Below, one piece after another: positions 9,183 to 14,669 of a stretch of 22,638 bases of DNA. The notes beneath the pieces are model-generated. The model was given only the letters and a program-made list of their open reading frames with translations, was not told the origin of the DNA and did no database searches. The stretch comes from Prevotella sp. (GTDB lineage Bacteria; Bacteroidota; Bacteroidia; Bacteroidales; Bacteroidaceae): NCBI GenBank assembly GCA_017430675.1, contig JAFRMM010000090.1:1-22638 (forward strand), read 5' to 3'. The position numbers were made by a program, and so were the translations under genes. The first letter of the stretch is position 1. Every line of letters starts with the position of its first letter.

Positions 9183-9782
9183 TTGGGGCTCCTTGGGCTC
9201 GAAGACCAGCATCCAGCGATAGAGGTTACAGCCCACGAAATTACCCAGCACCTCAGAGACATAGACGATGAGCACCTCCGTCTGAAGCAACTGTTCAGAT
9301 GGCGATACCAGGAAATAGAAGGCATCAGCAATGGAGTGGGCGAAGCCGCAGAGGATGAACACAGGGACACCCAACAACAAGGGCAGCATCTTCCCCTTAC
9401 GGCCAAACTCCACAGCCGTCGTCATGATGAATCCGCAACCTATGGCCAAGAGGAAACAGGCAAAGGGCCCCTTCGCCAACCTGCCTGCGAGAATCTTCGA
9501 GGCTGGTTCGATACAGTCAGGCTGGGCATAGGCGATCAGCCACGCAGAGAGCAGACAGCCGATGATATTACCCACGAGCACCAGGACGAGCATCGTCCAG
9601 TCGCCCTTCATACGGATAAACCCTGCCGTTCCCGTATAGAGTTTCAGCCCGTAATACACCACCGTCGTCAGACCGAAGGCAAACAGTACGGCACCTGCCA
9701 CACCGCCCACTCTCAGATTGACCACGCAACCTATGGAAATACAGATACCTGCCAGAATGGCCAGAGGGATAATCTTTCTCAT
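9174..9782 (-). CDS. Formate/nitrite transporter (FNT) family channel, short form
   Basis: Six hydrophobic segments with FNT-type features are visible: L-A-G-I-C-I-S-I-G-C near the N-terminus, Y-T-G-T-A-G-F-I, V-G-N-I-I-G-C, and C-G-F-A-H-S-I-A-D near the fifth helix, where the conserved FNT His lies. FNT proteins are pentameric channels for formate, nitrite, hydrosulfide or acetate/lactate; the substrate cannot be read from the sequence. At ~202 aa it is shorter than the usual 260-280 but keeps all helices. The frame opens at 9836, but the promoter at 9806-9837 places transcription start near 9800, so the start is 9782 (M-R-K-I-I-P, chosen), 9788 or 9800 (leaderless). Its 3' end overlaps the convergent lipoprotein stop. 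Confidence 0.85.
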   Translation of the reverse strand: MRKIIPLAILAGICISIGCVVNLRVGGVAGAVLFAFGLTTVVYYGLKLYTGTAGFIRMKGDWTMLVLVLVGNIIGCLLSAWLIAYAQPDCIEPASKILAGRLAKGPFACFLLAIGCGFIMTTAVEFGRKGKMLPLLLGVPVFILCGFAHSIADAFYFLVSPSEQLLQTEVLIVYVSEVLGNFVGCNLYRWMLVFEPKEPQSE

Positions 9783-9805
9783 GTTCATGACTTGACTCAT
9801 GGCTG

Positions 9806-9837
9806 CAAAGGTAGCCAAATATATCCACAATGCCAAA
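9806..9837 (-). promoter_or_regulatory. Promoter of the FNT channel gene
   Basis: TTTG (9834-9837), 20 nt, TACCTTTG (9806-9813) on the minus strand. It decides the start of the channel gene because the longest open frame begins upstream of it. Confidence 0.85.
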
Positions 9838-9877
9838 CTTTTTACCCAGATTTTCCTCGTTATTCAGAAATAATGCC

Positions 9878-9885
9878 TACCTTTG
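9878..9885 (+). promoter_or_regulatory. -7 box for the B3/B4-lactonase operon
   Basis: TACCTTTG lies 5 nt before the ATG at 9891, so the transcript is nearly or fully leaderless. The -33 region (around 9851-9857) is only a T-run. The FNT promoter fires in the opposite direction about 40 nt away. Confidence 0.65.
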
Positions 9886-9890
9886 CACAC

Positions 9891-10577
9891 ATGAAAATCG
9901 TCGTATCAAAGGAGATAGAGCAGGTTTGTCCCACCTTTGTGGGGGCTTGTGTGGAAGCGGATGTCATCAATACGCCCTATAGTGAGGCGTTGTGGCAGGA
10001 GATCGATGCCCTGTGCGAGCAGTACAGGCAGACGCTTACCACAGAGACGCTGAAGGAGATGAGCAGCATCGCCGCCACACGCAGTGTCTATAAGGCCTGT
10101 GGCAAGGATCCCTCGCGCTACCGTCCTGCCTCAGAGGCATTGATCCGTAGGGTGCTCCAAGGCAAGGCGCTCTATCAGATAGATACCCTCGTCGATCTCA
10201 TCAACCTGGCTTCCATCGCCTATGGCTACAGCATTGGAGGTTTCGATGCGGATAAGTTCAAAGGCGATACATTGACGTTGGGCATTGGCCGTGAGGGCGA
10301 GCCCTACGAGGGTATCGGACGAGGCATGATCAATATCCATGGCCTGCCCGTCTATCGTGATGCGGAGGGTGGGGTAGGCACACCCACCAGCGACAACGAG
10401 CGCACGAAGATGGAACTCTCCACCACCCACCTCGTCGTACTCATCAATGGCTACGATGGCAACGAAGCCCGTGTCGTCGAGAATGCCCAGTATATCCTTT
10501 CCCTATTAAACAAATACTGCCAATCCACCAACGGCCACTATCACATCTATCGGCCACCTTTGAAACATTATGAATAA
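9891..10577 (+). CDS. B3/B4 tRNA-binding domain protein, PheT-related (228 aa)
   Basis: This is a stand-alone B3/B4 domain protein related to the core of the phenylalanyl-tRNA synthetase beta chain. Recognisable parts are T-R-S-V-Y-K-A-C-G-K-D-P-S-R-Y-R (~64-79), L-V-D-L-I-N-L-A-S-I (~103), G-G-F-D-A-D-K-F-K-G-D and E-G-I-G-R. Stand-alone members are suspected editing or amino-acid-binding proteins, but the role is unproven. The frame is open from 9183, but a 464-residue protein would cross the divergent channel gene and its promoter, so the start after TACCTTTG at 9891 is far better. The stop overlaps the next gene by 8 nt, indicating translational coupling. Confidence 0.85.
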   Translation: MKIVVSKEIEQVCPTFVGACVEADVINTPYSEALWQEIDALCEQYRQTLTTETLKEMSSIAATRSVYKACGKDPSRYRPASEALIRRVLQGKALYQIDTLVDLINLASIAYGYSIGGFDADKFKGDTLTLGIGREGEPYEGIGRGMINIHGLPVYRDAEGGVGTPTSDNERTKMELSTTHLVVLINGYDGNEARVVENAQYILSLLNKYCQSTNGHYHIYRPPLKHYE

Positions 10578-11655
10578 AAAGACCATCATTCTGTCATTTG
10601 TGCTCTCGGCATTGACAGGAAGCGCCTGGAGCCAGACCATCAACATGCTCGTAGGAACCTATACCGACGGTGGCAGTTGCGGCATCTACTCGTATCTGTT
10701 CGACCAGGAGACGGGTAGGGTAGTGGCCCTGCTTGACTCGCTGCCCTTGTGCAACCCCTCCTTCCTGACGATAGCGCCAGACCACCGTCATGTGTATGCT
10801 GTCAGTGAAACCAACGATCAGCATGCCTCGCTTAATACCATCGACTACCAGCCCGAGGACGGCACGTTAAAACTCCTGGAAACCGTTCCCACCCGAGGCG
10901 AGGATCCCTGTTATGTGGAGGCCGACAGGCAGTTGGTGCTGACAGCCAATTACTCTGGTGGTTCGATGAGCGTATTCAACCTGAATCACGATGGCTCGCA
11001 TGCCACATTGGCAGCCTGTTTCTTCGGTACGACGGGAGGGCCTGACATGAGCCGCCAGGAAATGCCCCACGTACACTGTGCCCGTTTCACGCCAGACGGC
11101 CAGTATATCCTGGCTACAGACTTCAGCGCCGATCGCATCCTGGCGTTCAAGAGGGACGGCACCACCGTCAGCACGCCAGAAGTGGCCAGTTACGTCAGAG
11201 CCGATGACGGTCCCCGACATCTCATCTTCAGCGGCGATGGGCGCTTCGCCTATCTGATGAGCGAACTGTCTGGCAAGGTGAGTGTGTTCAGTTATTCAGA
11301 GGGAAAATTGCAGTTGTTGCAGACGATGGTCTCAGATAGTGTGGGCGCCCGGGGAGGTGCTGATATCCATCTGAGTCCCGACGGACGATTCCTGTATGCC
11401 AGCAACCGCCTGAAGGCTGACGGTATCGCTATCTTCCGCGTCGATACAAGTACGGGATTGCTCACGAAGACCGGCTATCAGCCGACAGGTATCCATCCCC
11501 GTCATTTCAACATCACACCCAATGGGAGATTCCTGCTCTGTGCCTGTCGTGACAGCAACAAGATCCAGGTGTTCAGTCGCCATCCTGAGACTGGTCTGCT
11601 GACGGACACCCATCAGGATATCCCTGTCAGCAAGGTTGTCTGTGTACAATTCTAA
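10570..11655 (+). CDS. Exported lactonase family beta-propeller (6-phosphogluconolactonase-like)
   Basis: Residues 1-21 form a Sec signal peptide (N-K-K-T, hydrophobic core, S-A-W-S before Q-T). The mature 340 residues are a seven-bladed-propeller lactonase of the YbhE/Pgl type: V-G-T-Y-T-D-G-G-S near the N-terminus, N-P-S-F-L-T-I-A-P-D, N-Y-S-G-G-S-M-S-V-F, P-H-V-H-C-A-R-F-T-P-D-G, and G-I-H-P-R-H-F-N-I-T-P-N-G-R-F-L near the C-terminus. Cytosolic Pgl hydrolyses 6-phosphogluconolactone; an exported version must act on another lactone or sugar in the periplasm, so I do not use the symbol pgl. It overlaps the B3/B4 gene by 8 nt. Confidence 0.9.
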   Translation: MNKKTIILSFVLSALTGSAWSQTINMLVGTYTDGGSCGIYSYLFDQETGRVVALLDSLPLCNPSFLTIAPDHRHVYAVSETNDQHASLNTIDYQPEDGTLKLLETVPTRGEDPCYVEADRQLVLTANYSGGSMSVFNLNHDGSHATLAACFFGTTGGPDMSRQEMPHVHCARFTPDGQYILATDFSADRILAFKRDGTTVSTPEVASYVRADDGPRHLIFSGDGRFAYLMSELSGKVSVFSYSEGKLQLLQTMVSDSVGARGGADIHLSPDGRFLYASNRLKADGIAIFRVDTSTGLLTKTGYQPTGIHPRHFNITPNGRFLLCACRDSNKIQVFSRHPETGLLTDTHQDIPVSKVVCVQF

Positions 11656-11666
11656 ACTGGGTAGTC

Positions 11667-11724
11667 GTGGGGACGGTGCTCAGGGGTACAGGACATTTGC
11701 CCTAAGTACCTGTCCCAATGGCTA
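11667..11724. repeat. REP-like palindromic element, copy 1
   Basis: GGGGACGGTGCTCAGG, then GGTAC...GTACC with CCCTAAG in the loop, then CCTGTCCCAATGGCTA. A close relative is at 14332-14406. The style (GGGACAG/CTGTCCC palindrome) resembles elements mobilised by REP-associated Y1 transposases, but no such gene is in the window. Confidence 0.6.
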
Positions 11725-11727
11725 CAG

Positions 11728-11755
11728 TGTGGGCTCGCAGTTTTGCGAGCCCACA
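11728..11755. terminator. Strong 12-bp hairpin downstream of the lactonase gene
   Basis: TGTGGGCTCGCA (11728-11739) pairs perfectly with TGCGAGCCCACA (11744-11755) around GTTT. No T-run follows, so it may be a bidirectional terminator or mRNA end protector between the lactonase and the convergent hicAB genes. Confidence 0.65.
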
Positions 11756-11799
11756 TGGCAAAGAGAGATCTTGTCCCATCATTCGTTATTACAAACGGA

Positions 11800-12147
11800 T
11801 TACAAGGCAGCAACCTTTCTCAATTCTTCCTTAATGGCCTTGTTAATGAAGTCATTGATGGTGGTTCCTGTTGCTGCGACAAAGGCTGCCACACGAGAAT
11901 GAAGTTCTGATGACATCCTCAAATTCAACTTACCACTATAAGGCTTTGCAGGCTCTATACCGTCAGCCTTACAACCCTCAATGTAACTATCAACACCATC
12001 CTCAAAATCCTTACGCAATTCGTCAAGCGTCTGGCCTTCGTAAGTTATCAAATCTTTACTTAAGCCCTGAACCTTACCAAACAGACAGTTATCTTCCTTG
12101 CTGTACTCCACGCTACCCTTATAGCCTTTATATTCCAAATAATCCAT
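11800..12147 (-). CDS. hicB: HicB family antitoxin (115 aa)
   Basis: The N-terminal half is the partly degraded RNase H-like HicB domain (Y-K-G-Y-K-G-S-V-E-Y, D-N-C-L-F-G-K-V-Q-G-L, G-Q-T-L-D-E-L). The C-terminal half (~70-115) is a ribbon-helix-helix DNA-binding domain (S-G-K-L-N-L-R-M-S-S-E-L-H, then T-T-I-N-D-F-I-N-K-A-I). It should neutralise HicA and repress the operon. It starts 14 nt after the toxin gene and, unusually here, has a perfect AAGGAGG Shine-Dalgarno (12154-12160 on the plus map) 6 nt before the ATG, which may favour antitoxin over toxin synthesis. Confidence 0.93.
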   Translation of the reverse strand: MDYLEYKGYKGSVEYSKEDNCLFGKVQGLSKDLITYEGQTLDELRKDFEDGVDSYIEGCKADGIEPAKPYSGKLNLRMSSELHSRVAAFVAATGTTINDFINKAIKEELRKVAAL

Positions 12148-12161
12148 AATAGTCCTCCTTA

Positions 12162-12422
12162 TTATATTAATCTGTTGCTCTTTAAATGTTGGTAAATGGT
12201 CTTAACCATCCATTCCTTCATGATACTTCCTGGGTGTGGGCGATGGATATCAATATAGGCTCCTGTTGTTTCGTTTTTAAATCTCACACGTGAGCCTGAT
12301 GTTGATCCCTTAGTATGTTCATGATAGCCGAAGTACGCCAAAAGACTCAGCGTTTCCTCATACGTAAAGTCCTTTGGCTTCGTCTTGAATCGCTCAACTA
12401 ACTTCTCCTTTGAACCCATCAT
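12162..12422 (-). CDS. hicA: HicA family toxin, mRNA interferase (86 aa)
   Basis: This is a small basic protein with a double-stranded-RNA-binding-like fold: L-A-Y-F-G-Y-H-E, then G-S-T-S-G-S-R-V-R-F, then D-I-H-R-P-H-P-G-S-I-M-K. Where classical HicA has the catalytic His in G-S-H, this protein has G-S-R, as in a common HicA subgroup; the H-R-P-H-P-G segment keeps two His residues. HicA cleaves mRNA when free of HicB. Two adjacent Met codons open the frame (12422 or 12419). The toxin-first order with a 14-nt gap to hicB is the normal hicAB layout. No Shine-Dalgarno is visible. Confidence 0.92.
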   Translation of the reverse strand: MMGSKEKLVERFKTKPKDFTYEETLSLLAYFGYHEHTKGSTSGSRVRFKNETTGAYIDIHRPHPGSIMKEWMVKTIYQHLKSNRLI

Positions 12423-12438
12423 TAATTCAATTTGGGCG

Positions 12439-12470
12439 CAAAGGTACTAAATTTGGTACTATATTCCAAA
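12439..12470 (-). promoter_or_regulatory. hicAB promoter with tandem operator-like repeats
   Basis: TTTG (12467-12470), 20 nt, TACCTTTG (12439-12446) on the minus strand. Two direct copies of GGTACTA on the plus map (12443-12449 and 12455-12461), 12 nt apart, lie in the spacer and touch the -7 box, where RHH repressors such as HicB usually bind. Confidence 0.8.
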
Positions 12471-12573
12471 TTATTTATTCATTTTTTTACCCTGTGAGTT
12501 TCAAATTCCCCCTCAATTGCTATGCTTACTAACGATTTCTCGCTCATCTGTCATTATTCTCAATAAAAAATCA

Positions 12574-12581
12574 TATCTTTG
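12574..12581 (+). promoter_or_regulatory. -7 box for the 12607 gene pair
   Basis: TATCTTTG followed by CAGCC, 25 nt before the ATG. There is no clear -33 TTTG. Confidence 0.6.
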
Positions 12582-12606
12582 CAGCCTAGTTGGAAAAAGA
12601 ATAGTT

Positions 12607-13008
12607 ATGCTGCGTCTTCTGCTTCTTATCGCATTGATGTGTAACATCCTTGGTTCAGGAAAACGAATCAAGGCTGACGGCATGGTGCCTGAAAGACCAG
12701 ACAACGAAGAACAGATACAGCGTTACGATGGCTTTATTAATCACATGGCAGAGGAGCCTCAGGCTCCTGTTGGTACAGCCCTGCGCTCTTTGCCGTCATC
12801 TCATCGGGTAGGCTCCTCACGCCCCAGTCGGATCATTCCCACTCATGGTGGAAAGCCCACACAGCATCCTGGTCGTTGGGCAAAAAACGATTGTTCTAAC
12901 CTTTTAAATGGATTTGCTCTGCTTTCGTACAGGCTTTATGGCTCTCGTGCGTTGGCAGCGTCTCAGAGCCTTTACTATGTCATCGCCCTGAGACGCCTAC
13001 TTTGTTAG
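12607..13008 (+). CDS. Small putatively secreted protein of unknown family (133 aa)
   Basis: The N-terminus M-L-R-L-L-L-L-I-A-L-M is a likely signal or anchor helix. A short acidic stretch (V-P-E-R-P-D-N-E-E) and a Pro/Ser/Arg/Gly-rich middle (S-H-R-V-G-S-S-R-P-S-R, T-H-G-G-K-P-T-Q-H-P-G-R-W) follow. The C-terminus ends Y-Y-V-I-A-L-R-R-L-L-C, with Cys as the last residue. I recognise no domain; the low-complexity basic middle and distinct tail suggest a processed peptide precursor or a protein whose tail interacts with something. The frame is open from 12517, but the -7 box at 12574 favours 12607. The last 50 nt of the gene form stem-loops that run into the intergenic region. A 130-aa gene follows 71 nt later. 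Confidence 0.6.
   Translation: MLRLLLLIALMCNILGSGKRIKADGMVPERPDNEEQIQRYDGFINHMAEEPQAPVGTALRSLPSSHRVGSSRPSRIIPTHGGKPTQHPGRWAKNDCSNLLNGFALLSYRLYGSRALAASQSLYYVIALRRLLC
12958..12996 (+). other. Stem-loop inside the 3' end of the 12607 gene
   Basis: GCGTCTCAG (12958-12966) pairs perfectly with CTGAGACGC (12988-12996) around 21 nt. It lies in codons for the C-terminal A-S-Q...L-R-R residues. Confidence 0.6.
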
Positions 13009-13066
13009 TGTTATCCCTTCTCCCCAGTGACGAAAGGAGGAATAACATACATTCATTAACAAAGTA
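12998..13066 (+). other. Nested stem-loop spanning the stop codon and intergenic region
   Basis: Outer arms TACTTTGTTAGTG (12998-13010) and CATTAACAAAGTA (13054-13066) pair over 13 positions with one G-T wobble. Inner arms TGTTATCCCTTCT (13009-13021) and AGGAGGAATAACA (13035-13047) pair with one mismatch. The structure covers the TAG at 13006-13008. It could be a partial terminator, an attenuator controlling the 13080 gene, or a recombination site. Confidence 0.6.
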
Positions 13067-13079
13067 AACAAACAAGGAA

Positions 13080-13472
13080 ATGACAAAAGTAAAGAATCTG
13101 CGGATGTGGCATACCATCTGCACAGATGCTCGTATAAGCATCAACAAATCATTGTTCGGACTAAGCACCACTGCTATATATATCAGGACCAACAGCCCTC
13201 TGTCTGCCTATATCTTTGAGTATTCACATGATGATGGTGAGAAAATGAAGAGAATACTCGAATCGCCTCGCGAGAAGCTCTCCAATGTCATCGGAGACTT
13301 TCACCCCAAGAAGACTGTAAATGGGAACTTCATGGTTGAGGTCTGCGCTTCGCATGATGGGCAGTTCATTGCCGTACTCATCTGCCAGTTCGTCCAAATG
13401 AGTTATGAGCCTGTGTCTGATGTCCTCATCTTCGAAGGACAGGATGCTCAGACCATCAAGCAGTTATTCTAA
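13080..13472 (+). CDS. Conserved-looking hypothetical protein (130 aa)
   Basis: This is a soluble mixed alpha/beta protein without a signal peptide or TM segment. It alternates strands (T-A-I-Y-I-R-T-N, S-A-Y-I-F-E-Y-S, N-F-M-V-E-V-C, F-I-A-V-L-I-C-Q-F) with short helices (E-K-M-K-R-I-L-E-S). I do not recognise it and name no function. AAGGA lies just before the ATG. It is the second gene after the small secreted protein, behind the stem-loop at 12998-13066, and ends 5 nt before a perfect 14-bp hairpin, so the two genes probably form one transcription unit. Confidence 0.65.
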   Translation: MTKVKNLRMWHTICTDARISINKSLFGLSTTAIYIRTNSPLSAYIFEYSHDDGEKMKRILESPREKLSNVIGDFHPKKTVNGNFMVEVCASHDGQFIAVLICQFVQMSYEPVSDVLIFEGQDAQTIKQLF

Positions 13473-13477
13473 TTTCA

Positions 13478-13536
13478 TTTACCTTTCAGCCAGAGCGTAA
13501 TCGTTTGGTATCCAGCGCGTTCGGCTGAAAGGTAAA
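13478..13536. terminator. Perfect 14-bp hairpin after the 13080 gene
   Basis: TTTACCTTTCAGCC (13478-13491) and GGCTGAAAGGTAAA (13523-13536) are exact complements around a 31-nt loop. A related hairpin (CCTTCAGCCGA/TCGGCTGAAAGG) occurs at 14670-14720, so it may be a repeat family rather than only a terminator. Confidence 0.7.
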
Positions 13537-13552
13537 AAAGAGGTTGTTTCTG

Positions 13553-13699
13553 GCCGATGAAAAGATATCACTTTTGATTAAATTCTCGAGAGAATTCATC
13601 CGTAAAGTACTGCTTTTTGAAAAATAAGCAGTACTTATTTTCGCTAAAGTGCCTCCAAATTTTGCTGCAGAGCCACCAAATTTTCGTCCCAAGGCCTGG
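13553..13699. repeat. ~145-bp direct repeat, copy A, with four 21-nt units
   Basis: Blocks shared with copy B (14444-14585) are TATCACTTTTGATTAAATTC, ATTCATCCGTA, the AGTACTGCT hairpin (13606-13615 with 13626-13635), four 21-nt units starting at 13603, 13624, 13645 and 13666, and the ending TCCCAAGGCCTGG. By eye about four-fifths of positions agree. The two copies flank the phosphatase gene in the same orientation. On the minus strand the copy is an open frame with heptads such as A-K-F-G-G-T-L and the segment M-N-S-L-E-N-L-I-K-S-D. Confidence 0.75.
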
Positions 13700-13701
13700 T
13701 A

Positions 13702-14166
13702 CTATAGAAGGGATTCGAGCAGACCCTCGCAGGCATCTTCGAGCAGTTCGAGGGCGAACTCGAAGTCGCGCTCTGAGCCGTAGTAGGGATCAGGCACGGT
13801 CTTCTGGCCAGGGTGGTGGCGCAGGTAGTCGCTCATGCGGATGATCTTCTGAAGATCCGAAGGGGAGTTGGCCTGGCGGGCCACGTCGTGATAGTTCTCC
13901 TGATCCATCACGGCGATATAGTCGAAAAGTGCAAAGTCTTTCGAAGAGAACTGGCGGGCCCTGTGGTCGAAGGTATAGCCATGTCGCAGGCCGCACTGGC
14001 GCATACGACGGTCTGGCAACTGCCCCACGTGCCACGAGCCGATGCCAGCAGAATCAATCAGGAACTCATCGTCCAAGCCACGCTCTGCCACCAGATGGCG
14101 CATGATCCCGTCTGCCGCTGGCGAGCGACAAATATTACCTAAACAAATAAACAGTATCCTTTTCAT
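13702..14166 (-). CDS. Low-molecular-weight protein tyrosine phosphatase (154 aa)
   Basis: The signature P-loop C-L-G-N-I-C-R-S (C8-X5-R14) follows the first strand, and the acid/base Asp lies in D-P-Y-Y-G near the C-terminus (D126), as in all active members. The family removes phosphate from tyrosines, often on capsule or exopolysaccharide kinases. The length is typical. The frame opens 7 codons earlier (14187), but M-K-R-I-L-F-I at 14166 matches the family start. That ATG overlaps the TGA of a 19-codon upstream ORF (ATGA), so translation could be coupled. It is monocistronic, with its promoter at 14263-14294 and a ~90-nt leader. Both sides carry the 145-bp direct repeat. Confidence 0.93.
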   Translation of the reverse strand: MKRILFICLGNICRSPAADGIMRHLVAERGLDDEFLIDSAGIGSWHVGQLPDRRMRQCGLRHGYTFDHRARQFSSKDFALFDYIAVMDQENYHDVARQANSPSDLQKIIRMSDYLRHHPGQKTVPDPYYGSERDFEFALELLEDACEGLLESLL

Positions 14167-14222
14167 ATCGCGTGTCCCAATGGCCATTTTTTAGCAAATT
14201 CTGTTACTGAAATGTATTCCAT
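14163..14222 (-). pseudogene. 19-codon remnant of a helix-turn-helix/excisionase-type gene
   Basis: The ORF reads M-E-Y-I-S-V-T-E-F-A-K-K-W and then P-L-G-H-A-I-stop. The first 13 residues look like the start of the MerR/excisionase-like HTH proteins of Bacteroidota and Firmicutes. Homology-like sequence stops exactly where TGTCCCAATGGCCA (14173-14186 on the plus map) begins, the same string that ends the REP-like elements, so an insertion or deletion at such an element probably cut the gene. It now sits in the leader of the phosphatase gene and overlaps its start by 4 nt, so it could act as a leader peptide. Confidence 0.45.
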
Positions 14223-14232
14223 ATCATCATCT

Positions 14233-14254
14233 ATCGGCAAGTTTTAATGCCGAT
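14233..14254. repeat. Leader hairpin and TATCGGCAA direct repeat
   Basis: ATCGGCA (14233-14239) pairs with TGCCGAT (14248-14254). TATCGGCAA followed by a T-run also occurs at 14285 in direct orientation, overlapping the -33 box of the phosphatase promoter, which hints at a regulator-binding site. Confidence 0.45.
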
Positions 14255-14262
14255 TCCTGCTG

Positions 14263-14294
14263 CAAATATAGTATTTTTTGCCGGTATCGGCAAA
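14263..14294 (-). promoter_or_regulatory. Promoter of the tyrosine phosphatase gene
   Basis: TTTG (14291-14294), 20 nt, TATATTTG (14263-14270) on the minus strand, a close consensus match. Confidence 0.8.
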
Positions 14295-14331
14295 TTTTTA
14301 GAGGAAAAAGTAATTCGAATGATGATTGTAG

Positions 14332-14406
14332 TCATGGGGTGACAGTGCTTAGAGGTACAGGCATTTGCCCTAAGTGCCTGTCCCAATGGCTATTCCCAAT
14401 GGCTAT
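14332..14406. repeat. REP-like palindromic element, copy 2
   Basis: TCATGGGGTGACAGTGCTTA, then CAGGCA (14359-14364) pairing with TGCCTG around TTTGCCCTAAG, then TGTCCCAATGGCTA. The 13-mer TCCCAATGGCTAT is tandemly duplicated (14381-14393, 14394-14406). It is related to 11667-11724, and its end string is also found at 14173. Confidence 0.65.
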
Positions 14407-14443
14407 GCGACCTTCATAACAAAGTCATCACGTCATCTCTCGG

Positions 14444-14585
14444 ATGAACCTTATCACTTTTGATTAAATTCTCTCGAGAATTCATCCGTATAGTACTGCT
14501 ATTTGGATAAATAGTAGTACTATTCGTTGCTATAGTGCCACCATATTTTGCTATAGTGCCTCCAAATTCTCGTCCCAAGGCCTGG
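14444..14585. repeat. ~145-bp direct repeat, copy B, with four 21-nt units
   Basis: This copy corresponds to 13553-13699. The four units start at 14489, 14510, 14531 and 14552. The hairpin AGTACTGCTATTT (14492-14504) with AAATAGTAGTACT (14509-14521) is kept although its sequence differs from copy A. The minus strand is an open frame from a TTG near 14579, with heptads (E-F-G-G-T-I-A, K-Y-G-G-T-I-A) and M-N-S-R-E-N-L-I-K-S-D. The stretch 14586-14670 holds nothing I recognise. Confidence 0.75.
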
Positions 14586-14669
14586 GATAAGGCTAAAAAA
14601 CATACGGCACAAACTTTTAGATATGCGAAAAGACTCGAAAGTGGAACCTGACAATTGCCCCTAAATTCT

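Noticed and set aside
9183..9890. 236-codon N-terminal extension of the B3/B4 protein
   Set aside because: It is antisense to the FNT channel gene, and the -7 box at 9878 gives a start at 9891.
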